Origin: CAZMZF01 sp964570765
GTDB taxonomy: Bacteria > Zixibacteria > MSB-5A5 > RBG-16-43-9
DNA: 34,380 bases
Assembly: GCA_964570765.1 (NCBI GenBank)
Contig: CAZMZF010000025.1
Coordinates: forward strand, 1-34,380
Direction: 5' to 3'
Shown here piece by piece: positions 21,597 to 28,584 of the stretch; the stretch's first letter is position 1, and each line of letters opens with the position of its first letter. Under the pieces are notes generated by a model, which saw nothing but the letters and a program-made list of their open reading frames with translations, was not told the origin of the DNA and did not search any database. The translations under genes were made by a program, and so were the position numbers.

Positions 21597-22757
21597 TTAC
21601 GCGTCTCTTTTCAAATCTTCAACTTTATCCAACCTTTCCCAGGTAAACTCCGGCTCAGTTCTGCCAAAGTGTCCATAAGCTGCTGTCTTTAAATAGATCG
21701 GCCTTCTTAAATCTAACATCTCAATCATCCCCTTAGGAGTAAGTTGAAAATGTTTCTTGATCAGCCTGACCAGGTTAGATTCAGGGACTTTACCAGTTCC
21801 ATAAGTATCCACCATCACCGAAACCGGGTCTATAACTCCTATAGCATAAGCTAATTGTACCGCACATTTCTGAGCCAATCCAGCTCCCACAATATTCTTG
21901 GCAATATATCTTAGCATATAGGAAGCTGACCGGTCCACCTTGGTTGGGTCTTTTCCGGAAAAAGCACCACCACCGTGTGGAGCCATCCCACCGTAAGTAT
22001 CCACAATGATTTTTCGACCGGTCATACCGGTATCTGATTGGGGACCACCGATAACAAATTTACCAGTTGGATTAACCAGATATATAGTATTCTCATCCAC
22101 TAAATTTCTAACAACTGGTTTAACTATATTTTCGATAATCTCCTCTCTGGCTTTATCTGATATTTTTTTGCCGGTTTCATCCAAGATCTCCTCAGTATGT
22201 TGAGAGGACAAGACCACGCAATCAACACGATAAGGTTTACCATCCCGGTATTCCACAGTAACTTGAGATTTGCCATCCGGTCCTAAGTAATCCAGAATCT
22301 TCTTCTTCCTTATCTCAGCCTGTCTCTGACAGAGTTTATGAGCTAAAGATATCGGAAGAGGCATTAGTTCAGGAGTCTCATCACAGGCATATCCCACCAT
22401 CAATCCTTGATCCCCTGCACCACCTATATCCACGCCCTGAGCTATATCCGGGGATTGGGATCCGATAGCATTAAGCACCGCACAGGTCTCATAATTAAAC
22501 CCGTATTTTGCATGAGTATACCCAATCTCCTTGATCAGATTTCTGGTTAATCCAGCTATATCCACATACCCGGAGGTTGTGATCTCCCCTCCTACTATGA
22601 CCAGCCCAATCGTGATAAAAGTCTCGCAAGCTACCCGTCCCAAAGGGTCTTGTTTAATCACCTCATCTAAAACCATATCTGAGATCTGGTCGCAAACTTT
22701 ATCCGGATGACCCTCAGTTACTGATTCCGATGTAAATAAAAAGTTTCTCTCATTCAT
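21597..22757 (-). CDS. metK: S-adenosylmethionine synthetase
   Basis: Makes SAM from methionine and ATP. The 386 residues match bacterial MetK. Motifs are 'FTSESVTEGHPDKVCDQISD' at the start, 'GAGDQGLMVGYACDETPELM' (substrate loop), GGPQSDTGMTGRKIIVDTYG, GGGAFSGKDPTKVDRSASY (P-loop-like) and the C-terminal 'FGRTEPEFTWERLDKVEDL'. GGATGG precedes the ATG. No SAM riboswitch-like structure is apparent in the 62 bases upstream, which mainly hold the CTACTGTCTAC tract. It is in line with ahcY, so SAM production and SAH removal are grouped. Confidence 0.98.
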   Translation of the reverse strand: MNERNFLFTSESVTEGHPDKVCDQISDMVLDEVIKQDPLGRVACETFITIGLVIVGGEITTSGYVDIAGLTRNLIKEIGYTHAKYGFNYETCAVLNAIGSQSPDIAQGVDIGGAGDQGLMVGYACDETPELMPLPISLAHKLCQRQAEIRKKKILDYLGPDGKSQVTVEYRDGKPYRVDCVVLSSQHTEEILDETGKKISDKAREEIIENIVKPVVRNLVDENTIYLVNPTGKFVIGGPQSDTGMTGRKIIVDTYGGMAPHGGGAFSGKDPTKVDRSASYMLRYIAKNIVGAGLAQKCAVQLAYAIGVIDPVSVMVDTYGTGKVPESNLVRLIKKHFQLTPKGMIEMLDLRRPIYLKTAAYGHFGRTEPEFTWERLDKVEDLKRDA

Positions 22758-22819
22758 TTTCCATCCTTTCCTTTGTTCTATTTTCCTTCCTATCTACTAC
22801 CTACTGTCTACTTCTTTTA

Positions 22820-23797
22820 CTAATCCAGCCCTACTTCAGATGAGTCTCCAACATTCAACTTCTGGAATTTTCCCAGAACCTGAGAATTATCACCGATTAA
22901 AGAAGAATCTAATAAACAGTAATTTACTTCTGATTTCTCACCTAAAATAGAATTTTTTATAAACGAATGGCGAATAACCGCATTATTGCCAATTGATACA
23001 TTAGGACCGATGATTGAATTCTCTAATTTACAGCTTTTAGGTATGAAGACTGGAGGAATAATTACACTCCCTTTTATCTCCCTGGTTTTTTTAATCTTAG
23101 AGAGCAGATGGCGGTTAGTTTCTAAAAGGGTCTCCGGTTTTCCACAATCATACCACCCTTCCACATCGAAAGTTGAAAATTTAACTCCCTTCTCGATCAT
23201 CAACTGCAAAGCATCAGTGAGCTGATATTCTCCTCGAGTACGGATGTTTTTCACCATCATATCCCAGAGTGCTTTTTTCAAAAGCTGTCCACTTTTGATA
23301 TAATAGACCCCGACTAAAGCTTTTTTACTTGTAGGTTTTTCTGGTTTTTCGACTAATTTCCTGGCAAATCCATCCTCCAGTTCAGCTATCCCGAACCTTT
23401 TTGGATCCTCAACTTCTTTTATCCCTAAAGCATCACAGCCTTTCTTGATGACTGGTTTTAGGTCCATCTCAAACACCGTATCTCCTAAGATGATCAGAAC
23501 CGGTTCCTTTGCCTTCACTCTTCTAGCACCTAAATATACCGCATACCCCAGTCCTTTCAACTTCTTCTGTTTTACAAAGGAGGATTTGAATTTATAGTTT
23601 TTTCGCACATATTCTACGATCTTCTCTCCCATAAACCCGATCACGAAGATTACCTCATTTATCTCCAAGCCCTTCAGTCCATCTAAAACATGACCCAGGA
23701 TCGGTTTTCCCGCTACCTGCAACAAAACCTTAGGTGCGGTATGAGTTAAAGGCCTTAATCTTGAACCTATCCCTGCAACTGGAATTATCACCTTCAT
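22820..23797 (-). CDS. Sugar-1-phosphate nucleotidyltransferase with left-handed beta-helix tail
   Basis: Joins a sugar 1-phosphate to a nucleoside triphosphate to give an activated sugar for glycan synthesis. The N-terminal NTP_transferase domain shows the signature 'IIPVAGIGSRLRPLTHTAPK', 'PVLIILGDTVFEMDL', 'RFGIAELEDGFARKLVEKPE' and 'FDVEGWYDCGKPETLLETN'. From about residue 245, hexapeptide-type repeats ('PKSCKLENSIIGPNVSIGNN', 'FIKNSILGEKSEV', 'LLDSSLIGDNSQV') form a left-handed beta-helix. The architecture resembles long-form glucose-1-phosphate thymidylyl/uridylyltransferases of archaea and deep-branching bacteria. Substrate cannot be fixed by eye (glucose-1-P with dTTP or UTP is most likely). 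The stop lies 17 bases after the stop of membrane gene A's predecessor frame, so it probably belongs to that transcript. Confidence 0.88.
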   Translation of the reverse strand: MKVIIPVAGIGSRLRPLTHTAPKVLLQVAGKPILGHVLDGLKGLEINEVIFVIGFMGEKIVEYVRKNYKFKSSFVKQKKLKGLGYAVYLGARRVKAKEPVLIILGDTVFEMDLKPVIKKGCDALGIKEVEDPKRFGIAELEDGFARKLVEKPEKPTSKKALVGVYYIKSGQLLKKALWDMMVKNIRTRGEYQLTDALQLMIEKGVKFSTFDVEGWYDCGKPETLLETNRHLLSKIKKTREIKGSVIIPPVFIPKSCKLENSIIGPNVSIGNNAVIRHSFIKNSILGEKSEVNYCLLDSSLIGDNSQVLGKFQKLNVGDSSEVGLD

Positions 23798-23814
23798 ATT
23801 TTTAAAAATAATCT

Positions 23815-24420
23815 TTATTTAATAATATGCAACCAGTTTGTTAAAAGAAACTGTGCTCTTCCGATTAAAAGGGAGACCCGCGCCATTACTGTATATCCAA
23901 AGGAAGCTCCAAAGGAGATCATAATAAACCAGATTCCGACCTGAGCCACGAAACCTAATGCTCCTTTATGCTCTTTCGAAAAATAGAAATATATGATGGT
24001 AGAAATAACCCCAACCACCATAACTATACCAGTAAGAGTAGTTAGATTTAAAAATGTGCTTCTCACCTGAGGTAAGACCATCCCGTGAAGTTGTTGGATT
24101 ATAGTTATCCCTGCGGTGTTACCCACCACAAAGGCTAAAGACAACCTGGAAAGCCAGGAAATTTTTGAGATAAACCGGGTAAACATCAATGCTCCCAGGA
24201 TACCAGGAATTATCAAAAGATATTGACCTTCCTTGACCATTGGCGACCAGAGCTGTTGTTTGATAACCGAATGCCAGATCAAGCCCACATAATAACCGGC
24301 TGAAATTCCAGCAAAGATATGTTCAGCTAATTTATAAAAGGGGTTATCCTTGTATAAAAAACTGTAAAGGGATAAAGTTAGCAAAGCTGATAAAGATATT
24401 CCGAAAAACTCCCAGCTCAT
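23815..24420 (-). CDS. Multi-spanning membrane protein of unknown function (gene A)
   Basis: I do not recognise a characterised family. The 201 residues form about six hydrophobic spans ('FFGISLSALLTLSLYSFLY', 'HIFAGISAGYYVGLIWHSV', 'YLLIIPGILGALMFTRFIS', 'LSLAFVVGNTAGITIIQQL', 'LTGIVMVVGVISTIIYFYF', 'FVAQVGIWFIMISFGASFGY'). Small and polar residues inside the spans (Gly, Asn, Thr, Gln, Ser) suggest a helix-packed core or channel-like body. Its ATG overlaps the stop of gene B by four bases (ATGA), so the two are translationally coupled and probably form a complex. Genes C and D further upstream repeat this pairing of a multi-TM protein with a TM-flanked soluble domain. Confidence 0.75.
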   Translation of the reverse strand: MSWEFFGISLSALLTLSLYSFLYKDNPFYKLAEHIFAGISAGYYVGLIWHSVIKQQLWSPMVKEGQYLLIIPGILGALMFTRFISKISWLSRLSLAFVVGNTAGITIIQQLHGMVLPQVRSTFLNLTTLTGIVMVVGVISTIIYFYFSKEHKGALGFVAQVGIWFIMISFGASFGYTVMARVSLLIGRAQFLLTNWLHIIK

Positions 24421-25259
24421 TTTAAACCCTCTTTCTTCCTGGTGATAAAATATCCTAAGTTACCCAAGATCACAAAAAATATGATCAAAAAATGTACTAT
24501 CGATTGAGGATCCATTCCCCGAATAGCTTTTCCATAGTTCAAAGAAAGCTTTTCATATTCAGCCGCACCTTTCATCCCTCCTAAAAGCCCTACCATCTGG
24601 TTGGTCTGTAAATAAGAATAACATTTTGGTGCCATAACCGCAGTCACCCCTGCACCCATCGGGGTCCCGAATTGAGCATTGACCAGTGAAATCCAGTAAT
24701 CTACAGTAGCATTATCCGAAACAACAAAGATAAAATCCACGTCCTTGTAATTTTTTACTCGTTGCATCAAAGGAAGACTCTCCAGCTTATTGTTATAAGC
24801 ATCCATCGGAAAGATATCCTCAATTCTCCTGCCCATACCTAATAGCACCGCTTGATAACCATACTTATAACCTAAATTGACATAATCGACTCCATATTTC
24901 TTATCATATTCCCTGGCAACATTTTTCACCACATTCTCCATCACCGAAAGTGCTCCCAAGGGGATAGTGGTAACAGTGATGACTTTGATATTTTTTCTGA
25001 AGAGATGCCTTAAAGCCGCATAAGACATCGGCTCAGTCTCAGGCAGGGTAGAAGGGTAGTAATCGAAAGTCAAAAGTACCACTGAACCTTCCTTCAGGCT
25101 CTCGACTTTTTCATACAAGTTTTTGGAAGGTTGGGTTACCCCTAAGGGCAAACCCAAGGGGAAAATAAGAGGTAAGATCACCGCTACCCCGATCAAAAGG
25201 AAGATATATCTCCTATCTATCTCTTTAATCTGAGAGAATATTTTAAAAAAAGAGTTCAT
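24417..25259 (-). CDS. TM-flanked alpha/beta membrane protein of unknown function (gene B)
   Basis: A 280-residue protein with one N-terminal span ('RYIFLLIGVAVILPLIFPLG') and one C-terminal span ('SIVHFLIIFFVILGNLGYFI'). The soluble domain between them alternates hydrophobic strands and helices ('GSVVLLTFDYYPSTLPETEP', 'NIKVITVTTIPLGALSVMEN', 'VDFIFVVSDNATVDYWISLV') in a Rossmann-like manner. A conserved-looking segment with small residues follows (GTPMGAGVTAVMAPKCYSYL, then NQMVGLLGGMKGAAEYE). No nucleotide-binding or catalytic motif is certain. It overlaps gene A and follows the STAS gene after a repeat-filled gap. It has the same layout as gene D (28585-29457), suggesting a paralogous or partner relation, although I see no clear sequence identity. 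Confidence 0.75.
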   Translation of the reverse strand: MNSFFKIFSQIKEIDRRYIFLLIGVAVILPLIFPLGLPLGVTQPSKNLYEKVESLKEGSVVLLTFDYYPSTLPETEPMSYAALRHLFRKNIKVITVTTIPLGALSVMENVVKNVAREYDKKYGVDYVNLGYKYGYQAVLLGMGRRIEDIFPMDAYNNKLESLPLMQRVKNYKDVDFIFVVSDNATVDYWISLVNAQFGTPMGAGVTAVMAPKCYSYLQTNQMVGLLGGMKGAAEYEKLSLNYGKAIRGMDPQSIVHFLIIFFVILGNLGYFITRKKEGLK

Positions 25260-25272
25260 CTTAGATCATCAA

Positions 25273-25365
25273 CCTTTAACTTTGCATCGTCACGGACGAT
25301 GCACTCCATTCAGGTAGTTGCCCAATTTATTGGGCATTCTCTTGCTCGATAAATCGAGCAACTAC
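25273..25365. repeat. Hairpin repeats, including a paired-hairpin GTAG...CTAC element
   Basis: TGCATCGTC-ACG-GACGATGCA (about 25283-25303) is followed by a 52-base element (25314-25365) with outer arms GTAGTTG and CAACTAC. Inside are two hairpins, GCCCAAT-TT-ATTGGGC (25320-25335) and TTGCTCGAT-AA-ATCGAGCAA (25342-25361). It separates gene B from the STAS gene. Confidence 0.8.
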
Positions 25366-25416
25366 AATCCTTCCACAAGAGCTTTCCCAGAGCGAAGTCG
25401 AAGGGGGAGAGGGAAC

Positions 25417-25764
25417 TCATTTCCCCTTCTTAAAACTATCTAAAGCTTCGTCTAAGCTCGAGTAGGTCTCAAAAATCTGGAATAAGCGGGTCACCTCAAT
25501 TATCTTTTTAACCTCCAGGCTCAGATTGGCTAACCTTATGCCCCCGCCTGCCTTTCTGAATTTCTGGTTATATCCTAAAAGAGTAGATATAAAAGCAGAA
25601 TATATAAGCTCAGTCTTAGAAAAATTTATTACCACTTTAGATATCCCTGTAGAATGAGCCTCTGCTAATTTATCCTCTAACTCCTTGATCTCATCTCCGG
25701 TTAAAAATTTCTCAAGTGGCTCAATCACCACTATGTCTTCGATCTTGTAGCTTTTTACTTTCAA
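25417..25764 (-). CDS. STAS-domain protein (anti-sigma-factor antagonist-like)
   Basis: A single-domain STAS protein of 115 residues, the fold of SpoIIAA/RsbV antagonists. The beta-alpha pattern is complete ('YKIEDIVVIEPLEKFLTG', 'GISKVVINFSKTELIYSAF', 'GGGIRLANLSLEVKKIIEVT', 'RLFQIFETYSSLDEALDSF'). At the phosphorylation loop the usual D-S-S-G-L is replaced by Y-S-A-F-I, keeping one Ser but losing the preceding Asp and the Gly. Regulation by an RsbW-type kinase is therefore doubtful, and a structural or scaffold role is possible. No kinase or PP2C partner is in the window. The start is TTG at 25764 with AAGGAG upstream. It precedes genes B and A, and may have been next to C and D before the restriction cassette arrived. 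Confidence 0.85.
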   Translation of the reverse strand: MKVKSYKIEDIVVIEPLEKFLTGDEIKELEDKLAEAHSTGISKVVINFSKTELIYSAFISTLLGYNQKFRKAGGGIRLANLSLEVKKIIEVTRLFQIFETYSSLDEALDSFKKGK

Positions 25765-25891
25765 TTATTATCTATCTCCTTTTAATTAACTATTTAATTT
25801 TTTTCAGTATCAACATATTTTAAGTAATATGCAATATGAACTTGAATTAAACTAATATTAGCCTCTTATACACCAAAATATATTGAGGCCC

Positions 25892-26524
25892 TCATTCTTT
25901 CTTTAGTCTTTCAATCTCCTTCTTGATTTCCCCTATAATGTCATAATTATATATAATTTTCTTTTTTCCTTCTTTTACTGAGATAATATAGAATACTTTA
26001 CCACCATATTTGGTAGTAAACTTTTCATGTGTTTTTTTCTGGAATTCTAATTCATTAATGATTTGTGTAATGTAGGCATATCCTGCAGGTTTAATTTGAA
26101 GTCCAATGTATTTATCCTTTACCTTGATGAAAAAATCAACATTATATCCCCTATCCCATTCGTCTGGAGCTGGTTCCACTTTAACACCTAATGCCTCTTG
26201 TAACTGTCCATAAATGGTTTGTATCTCAGACTGATAACCATCATAAGTTCTGTTGATTACTAAATTAACAACAAAATCAATGCAATCTTGTTCTGCGATG
26301 CTTTCAATTTCAGCCTGGCATACCTCGCTAATTTTTATATAGAGTTTCTGCCCTAACTGCTCTAAATGATCTTTGGAATAGACCTTTTGATAATAATACT
26401 CTTCCCATTCCTTCGAAGATTTAGGAGAGCATTTTCTTATCAATTCCGAAACTGGACCAACTTTATTTTTCTTGGTCAACCCCCATCTCATATTTGCCTG
26501 ATTCAATATCCATTCTTTTGGCAT
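25892..26524 (-). CDS. Type II restriction endonuclease, MjaI-like (predicted CTAG specificity)
   Basis: A 210-residue protein resembling the MjaI restriction family. The start 'EWILNQANMRWGLTKKNKVG' followed by 'ELIRKCSPKSSKEWEEYYY' is what I recall for that family. A PD-(D/E)xK-type core is visible as VDFFIKVKDKYIGLQIKPAG, with Asp and Q-x-K in place of E-x-K. The companion methyltransferase stops four bases upstream, so the two are an operon with modification expressed first. The region is more AT-rich than its neighbours, and the pair lies between genes of a membrane cluster, consistent with acquisition by transfer. CTAG as target is inferred from MjaI itself. Confidence 0.72.
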   Translation of the reverse strand: MPKEWILNQANMRWGLTKKNKVGPVSELIRKCSPKSSKEWEEYYYQKVYSKDHLEQLGQKLYIKISEVCQAEIESIAEQDCIDFVVNLVINRTYDGYQSEIQTIYGQLQEALGVKVEPAPDEWDRGYNVDFFIKVKDKYIGLQIKPAGYAYITQIINELEFQKKTHEKFTTKYGGKVFYIISVKEGKKKIIYNYDIIGEIKKEIERLKKE

Positions 26525-26528
26525 TATG

Positions 26529-27812
26529 CTATACCCTCACTGACAAAAATTTTGACTTATATCTGAAATCACATGTAGTATCCACATCAACCAAGCCGTT
26601 TTTAATCAAATGAGCATTTAAAAATGTCTTATTCCATAAGTAAAGATAGCACAATAAATTATTTTCTTCATCGTATTTTATGGCATCAAATTTTAAAAAT
26701 ACCTTCTGACCGCTGGTTTTTTCTCTTAAAAATTCAATCGCCTCTCCGTTTTTATCTGGTTTCTCTTTGACACCTAATAATCTAATTTTCAAACCATTAT
26801 TTAAAATCAACCTCTCTGGAGAAATTATTTCTTTTACCGTGTAGTATGTTGCATTTTCTGAATAAGAATTATCTATCTTTGAACCAAATCTTAATTTTCT
26901 TGGATCAATTTTTTTGTCAAATTTTATAGGGTCTTTAAAAACATAAGGAAGCTTTTTAATCTCTTCCTTAAAATCTACCCGTGGTTCTTTCTGCTTGGTT
27001 ATTTCGAAAGCTGCATCTTGAAAAATAGTTTTTTGTTTTAGCTTTAATTTTTCTTTTATTATTGGTAGGAAATCCTCATTTATTTCATAACCTATAGAAT
27101 TTCTATTAAGATTCTTAGCTGTCAAAGAGGTAGTTCCGCTCCCAAGAAATGGATCAAGAACAGTATCACCAACAAAACTAAACATTTTAATAAGACGTTT
27201 TGGTAACTCCTCTGGAAACATCGCCAGATGTTTATCCTGTTTTTCGCCAGGGAAATTCCAGTGTCCGGTAAAATACAAGTTCCATTCCTTCTGTGTTAAT
27301 TTTGATTGCTCTTTTATCTCCGTACTAACTTTTGGAGGATTACCATATTTCTTAAAGATTAAAATGAATTCGTAGTCTAATTTAAGAATCCCGCTCCTGG
27401 GATAAGGGAAGGAACCCATTACCGTTGCACCACCAGTCGTATGACAGGTAGTAACTTTCTGCCAGATGATAGCACCCATATAGTCAAAGCCAGCGCTTTC
27501 ACAAAACTTGATTATCTCAGTTCTTATTGGAATAATCTTGTATCTTCCGTAATAGACAGAGCGTGCGAATTGATCTCCGATGTTAATGCACAAACGACAG
27601 CCTTTATGTAAAATCCTATGGCACTCATTCCAGACTAGATTAAGATTATTGATATACTCTTCATAACTGTCATTGAAACCTATCTGTCTTCCATTACCAT
27701 AATCTTTTAATTGCCAGTAGGGTGGAGATGTGATGATAAGGTGGACCGACTCATCTGGAATCTCTTTCATCCACCTTGAATCACCTATTATAATTTTATG
27801 AATTGTCTTCAA
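26529..27812 (-). CDS. DNA (N4-cytosine-type) methyltransferase with C-terminal SNase-like domain
   Basis: The modification enzyme of the adjacent restriction endonuclease. The catalytic motif TSPPYW lies near the N-terminus (about residue 29) and the SAM motif DPFLGSGTT comes later (about 218-226), the beta-group order; S-P-P-Y favours N4-cytosine methylation. 'AMFPEELPKRLIKMFSFVGD' precedes the SAM motif as usual. From about residue 320 to the end there is an extra domain: 'YYTVKEIISPERLIL', 'NNGLKIRLLGVKEKPDKNGE', 'VFLKFDAIKYDEENNLLCYL' and 'FLNAHLIKNGLVDVD'. It resembles the staphylococcal-nuclease (thermonuclease-like) fold but lacks several catalytic positions. The start is TTG with GAGGA six bases upstream. 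The fused domain may aid DNA binding. Confidence 0.85.
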   Translation of the reverse strand: MKTIHKIIIGDSRWMKEIPDESVHLIITSPPYWQLKDYGNGRQIGFNDSYEEYINNLNLVWNECHRILHKGCRLCINIGDQFARSVYYGRYKIIPIRTEIIKFCESAGFDYMGAIIWQKVTTCHTTGGATVMGSFPYPRSGILKLDYEFILIFKKYGNPPKVSTEIKEQSKLTQKEWNLYFTGHWNFPGEKQDKHLAMFPEELPKRLIKMFSFVGDTVLDPFLGSGTTSLTAKNLNRNSIGYEINEDFLPIIKEKLKLKQKTIFQDAAFEITKQKEPRVDFKEEIKKLPYVFKDPIKFDKKIDPRKLRFGSKIDNSYSENATYYTVKEIISPERLILNNGLKIRLLGVKEKPDKNGEAIEFLREKTSGQKVFLKFDAIKYDEENNLLCYLYLWNKTFLNAHLIKNGLVDVDTTCDFRYKSKFLSVRV

Positions 27813-27874
27813 ATAATTTCCTCTAAAATTTTGGAAACTAAATCACTCATATTCTTTTTACTTTGCTCTATTAC

Positions 27875-27960
27875 TGTAGGTCAACCATGTCCAAAGGACT
27901 GGTTGACAATTCTATTAAATTATACCTGTCAAGCAGTTCTATGAACATGCTTGACCTACA
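27875..27960. repeat. Paired-hairpin element with TGTAGGTCAA...TTGACCTACA ends
   Basis: An 86-base element with perfectly complementary 10-base ends. It contains two hairpins of identical layout, GTCAACCA-t-GTCC-AAA-GGAC-TGGTTGAC (27880-27907) and GTCAAGCA-GTTC-TAT-GAAC-a-TGCTTGAC (27928-27955). The differences between them are compensatory across the stems. It lies between gene C and the methyltransferase, touching the stop of gene C. It may mark the edge of the inserted restriction cassette. Confidence 0.85.
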
Positions 27961-27964
27961 ACTT

Positions 27965-28579
27965 TTACCCCATATAAGCCCTTTCGATCCCCAGGATAAT
28001 TCTCAGAGACATTGCGGCGGCGCCCAAAGCCGCTCCGATTATAATTCCTCTCTGCGCTGCTAAATTAGGATAAGCCATTATCCAGTCCGCATAATCGGGA
28101 AGTTTATCCCAGAGATATTGTCCTAAGGGTATCCTTCCTAACATAACTATCACCGAGGTAAAAAGCAGGATAGTAGCTTCCCTGGTTCTGGCTCTGAAAG
28201 CCCGATAAGCCGCAGAGGCGATGAAAAAAGCTAAGATGGAAAACATAGTTGACATCATCGGCGACTGGATATTCTGGAAAAGCCAGTCAAAAGGGGTCTT
28301 TTCCTGAGTCCCCCAGAGTAATCCAGATATAGACATACCAAAAACAAATAACACCAAGATCAGTTTCAACCACCAGTCCTTTCCCTTCTCTGAGATAATC
28401 TTAAGATTGACCTTAAGAATACTAACTATACCTAAAAGCAAACTGATCCCACCCACAATCGTAACCCAGGTCAAAAGATTCTGGCTGAAATCAACTATTC
28501 CCGGATTAGCGCTGAAAAAAGCTAAAATCATAATAAACCCGGACAGAAAAGCAATTACAACTGGAAGTTGAGTTTTCAT
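27965..28579 (-). CDS. Multi-spanning membrane protein of unknown function (gene C)
   Basis: Not recognised as a characterised family. The 204 residues contain about six hydrophobic spans ('LPVVIAFLSGFIMILAFFS', 'LLTWVTIVGGISLLLGIVSI', 'WWLKLILVLFVFGMSISGLL', 'MMSTMFSILAFFIASAAYRA', 'EATILLFTSVIVMLGRIPLG', and the C-terminal 'GIIIGAALGAAAMSLRIIL'). A polar, basic loop (YRAFRARTREA) lies on the cytoplasmic side by the positive-inside rule. It begins five bases after the DUF6754-like gene D, so the two are co-translated. It is comparable in size and topology to gene A, although I see no obvious sequence match between them. Confidence 0.75.
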   Translation of the reverse strand: MKTQLPVVIAFLSGFIMILAFFSANPGIVDFSQNLLTWVTIVGGISLLLGIVSILKVNLKIISEKGKDWWLKLILVLFVFGMSISGLLWGTQEKTPFDWLFQNIQSPMMSTMFSILAFFIASAAYRAFRARTREATILLFTSVIVMLGRIPLGQYLWDKLPDYADWIMAYPNLAAQRGIIIGAALGAAAMSLRIILGIERAYMG

Positions 28580-28584
28580 AAGCT

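Noticed and set aside
21115..21600. Diversity-generating retroelement suggested by the Avd-like four-helix-bundle protein
   Set aside because: No reverse transcriptase, template repeat or variable repeat is seen nearby; the sequence fits the S23/IVP family.
22758..22819. SAM riboswitch upstream of metK
   Set aside because: The upstream gap is only 62 bases, mostly a CTAC tract, with no kink-turn or multi-helix pattern.
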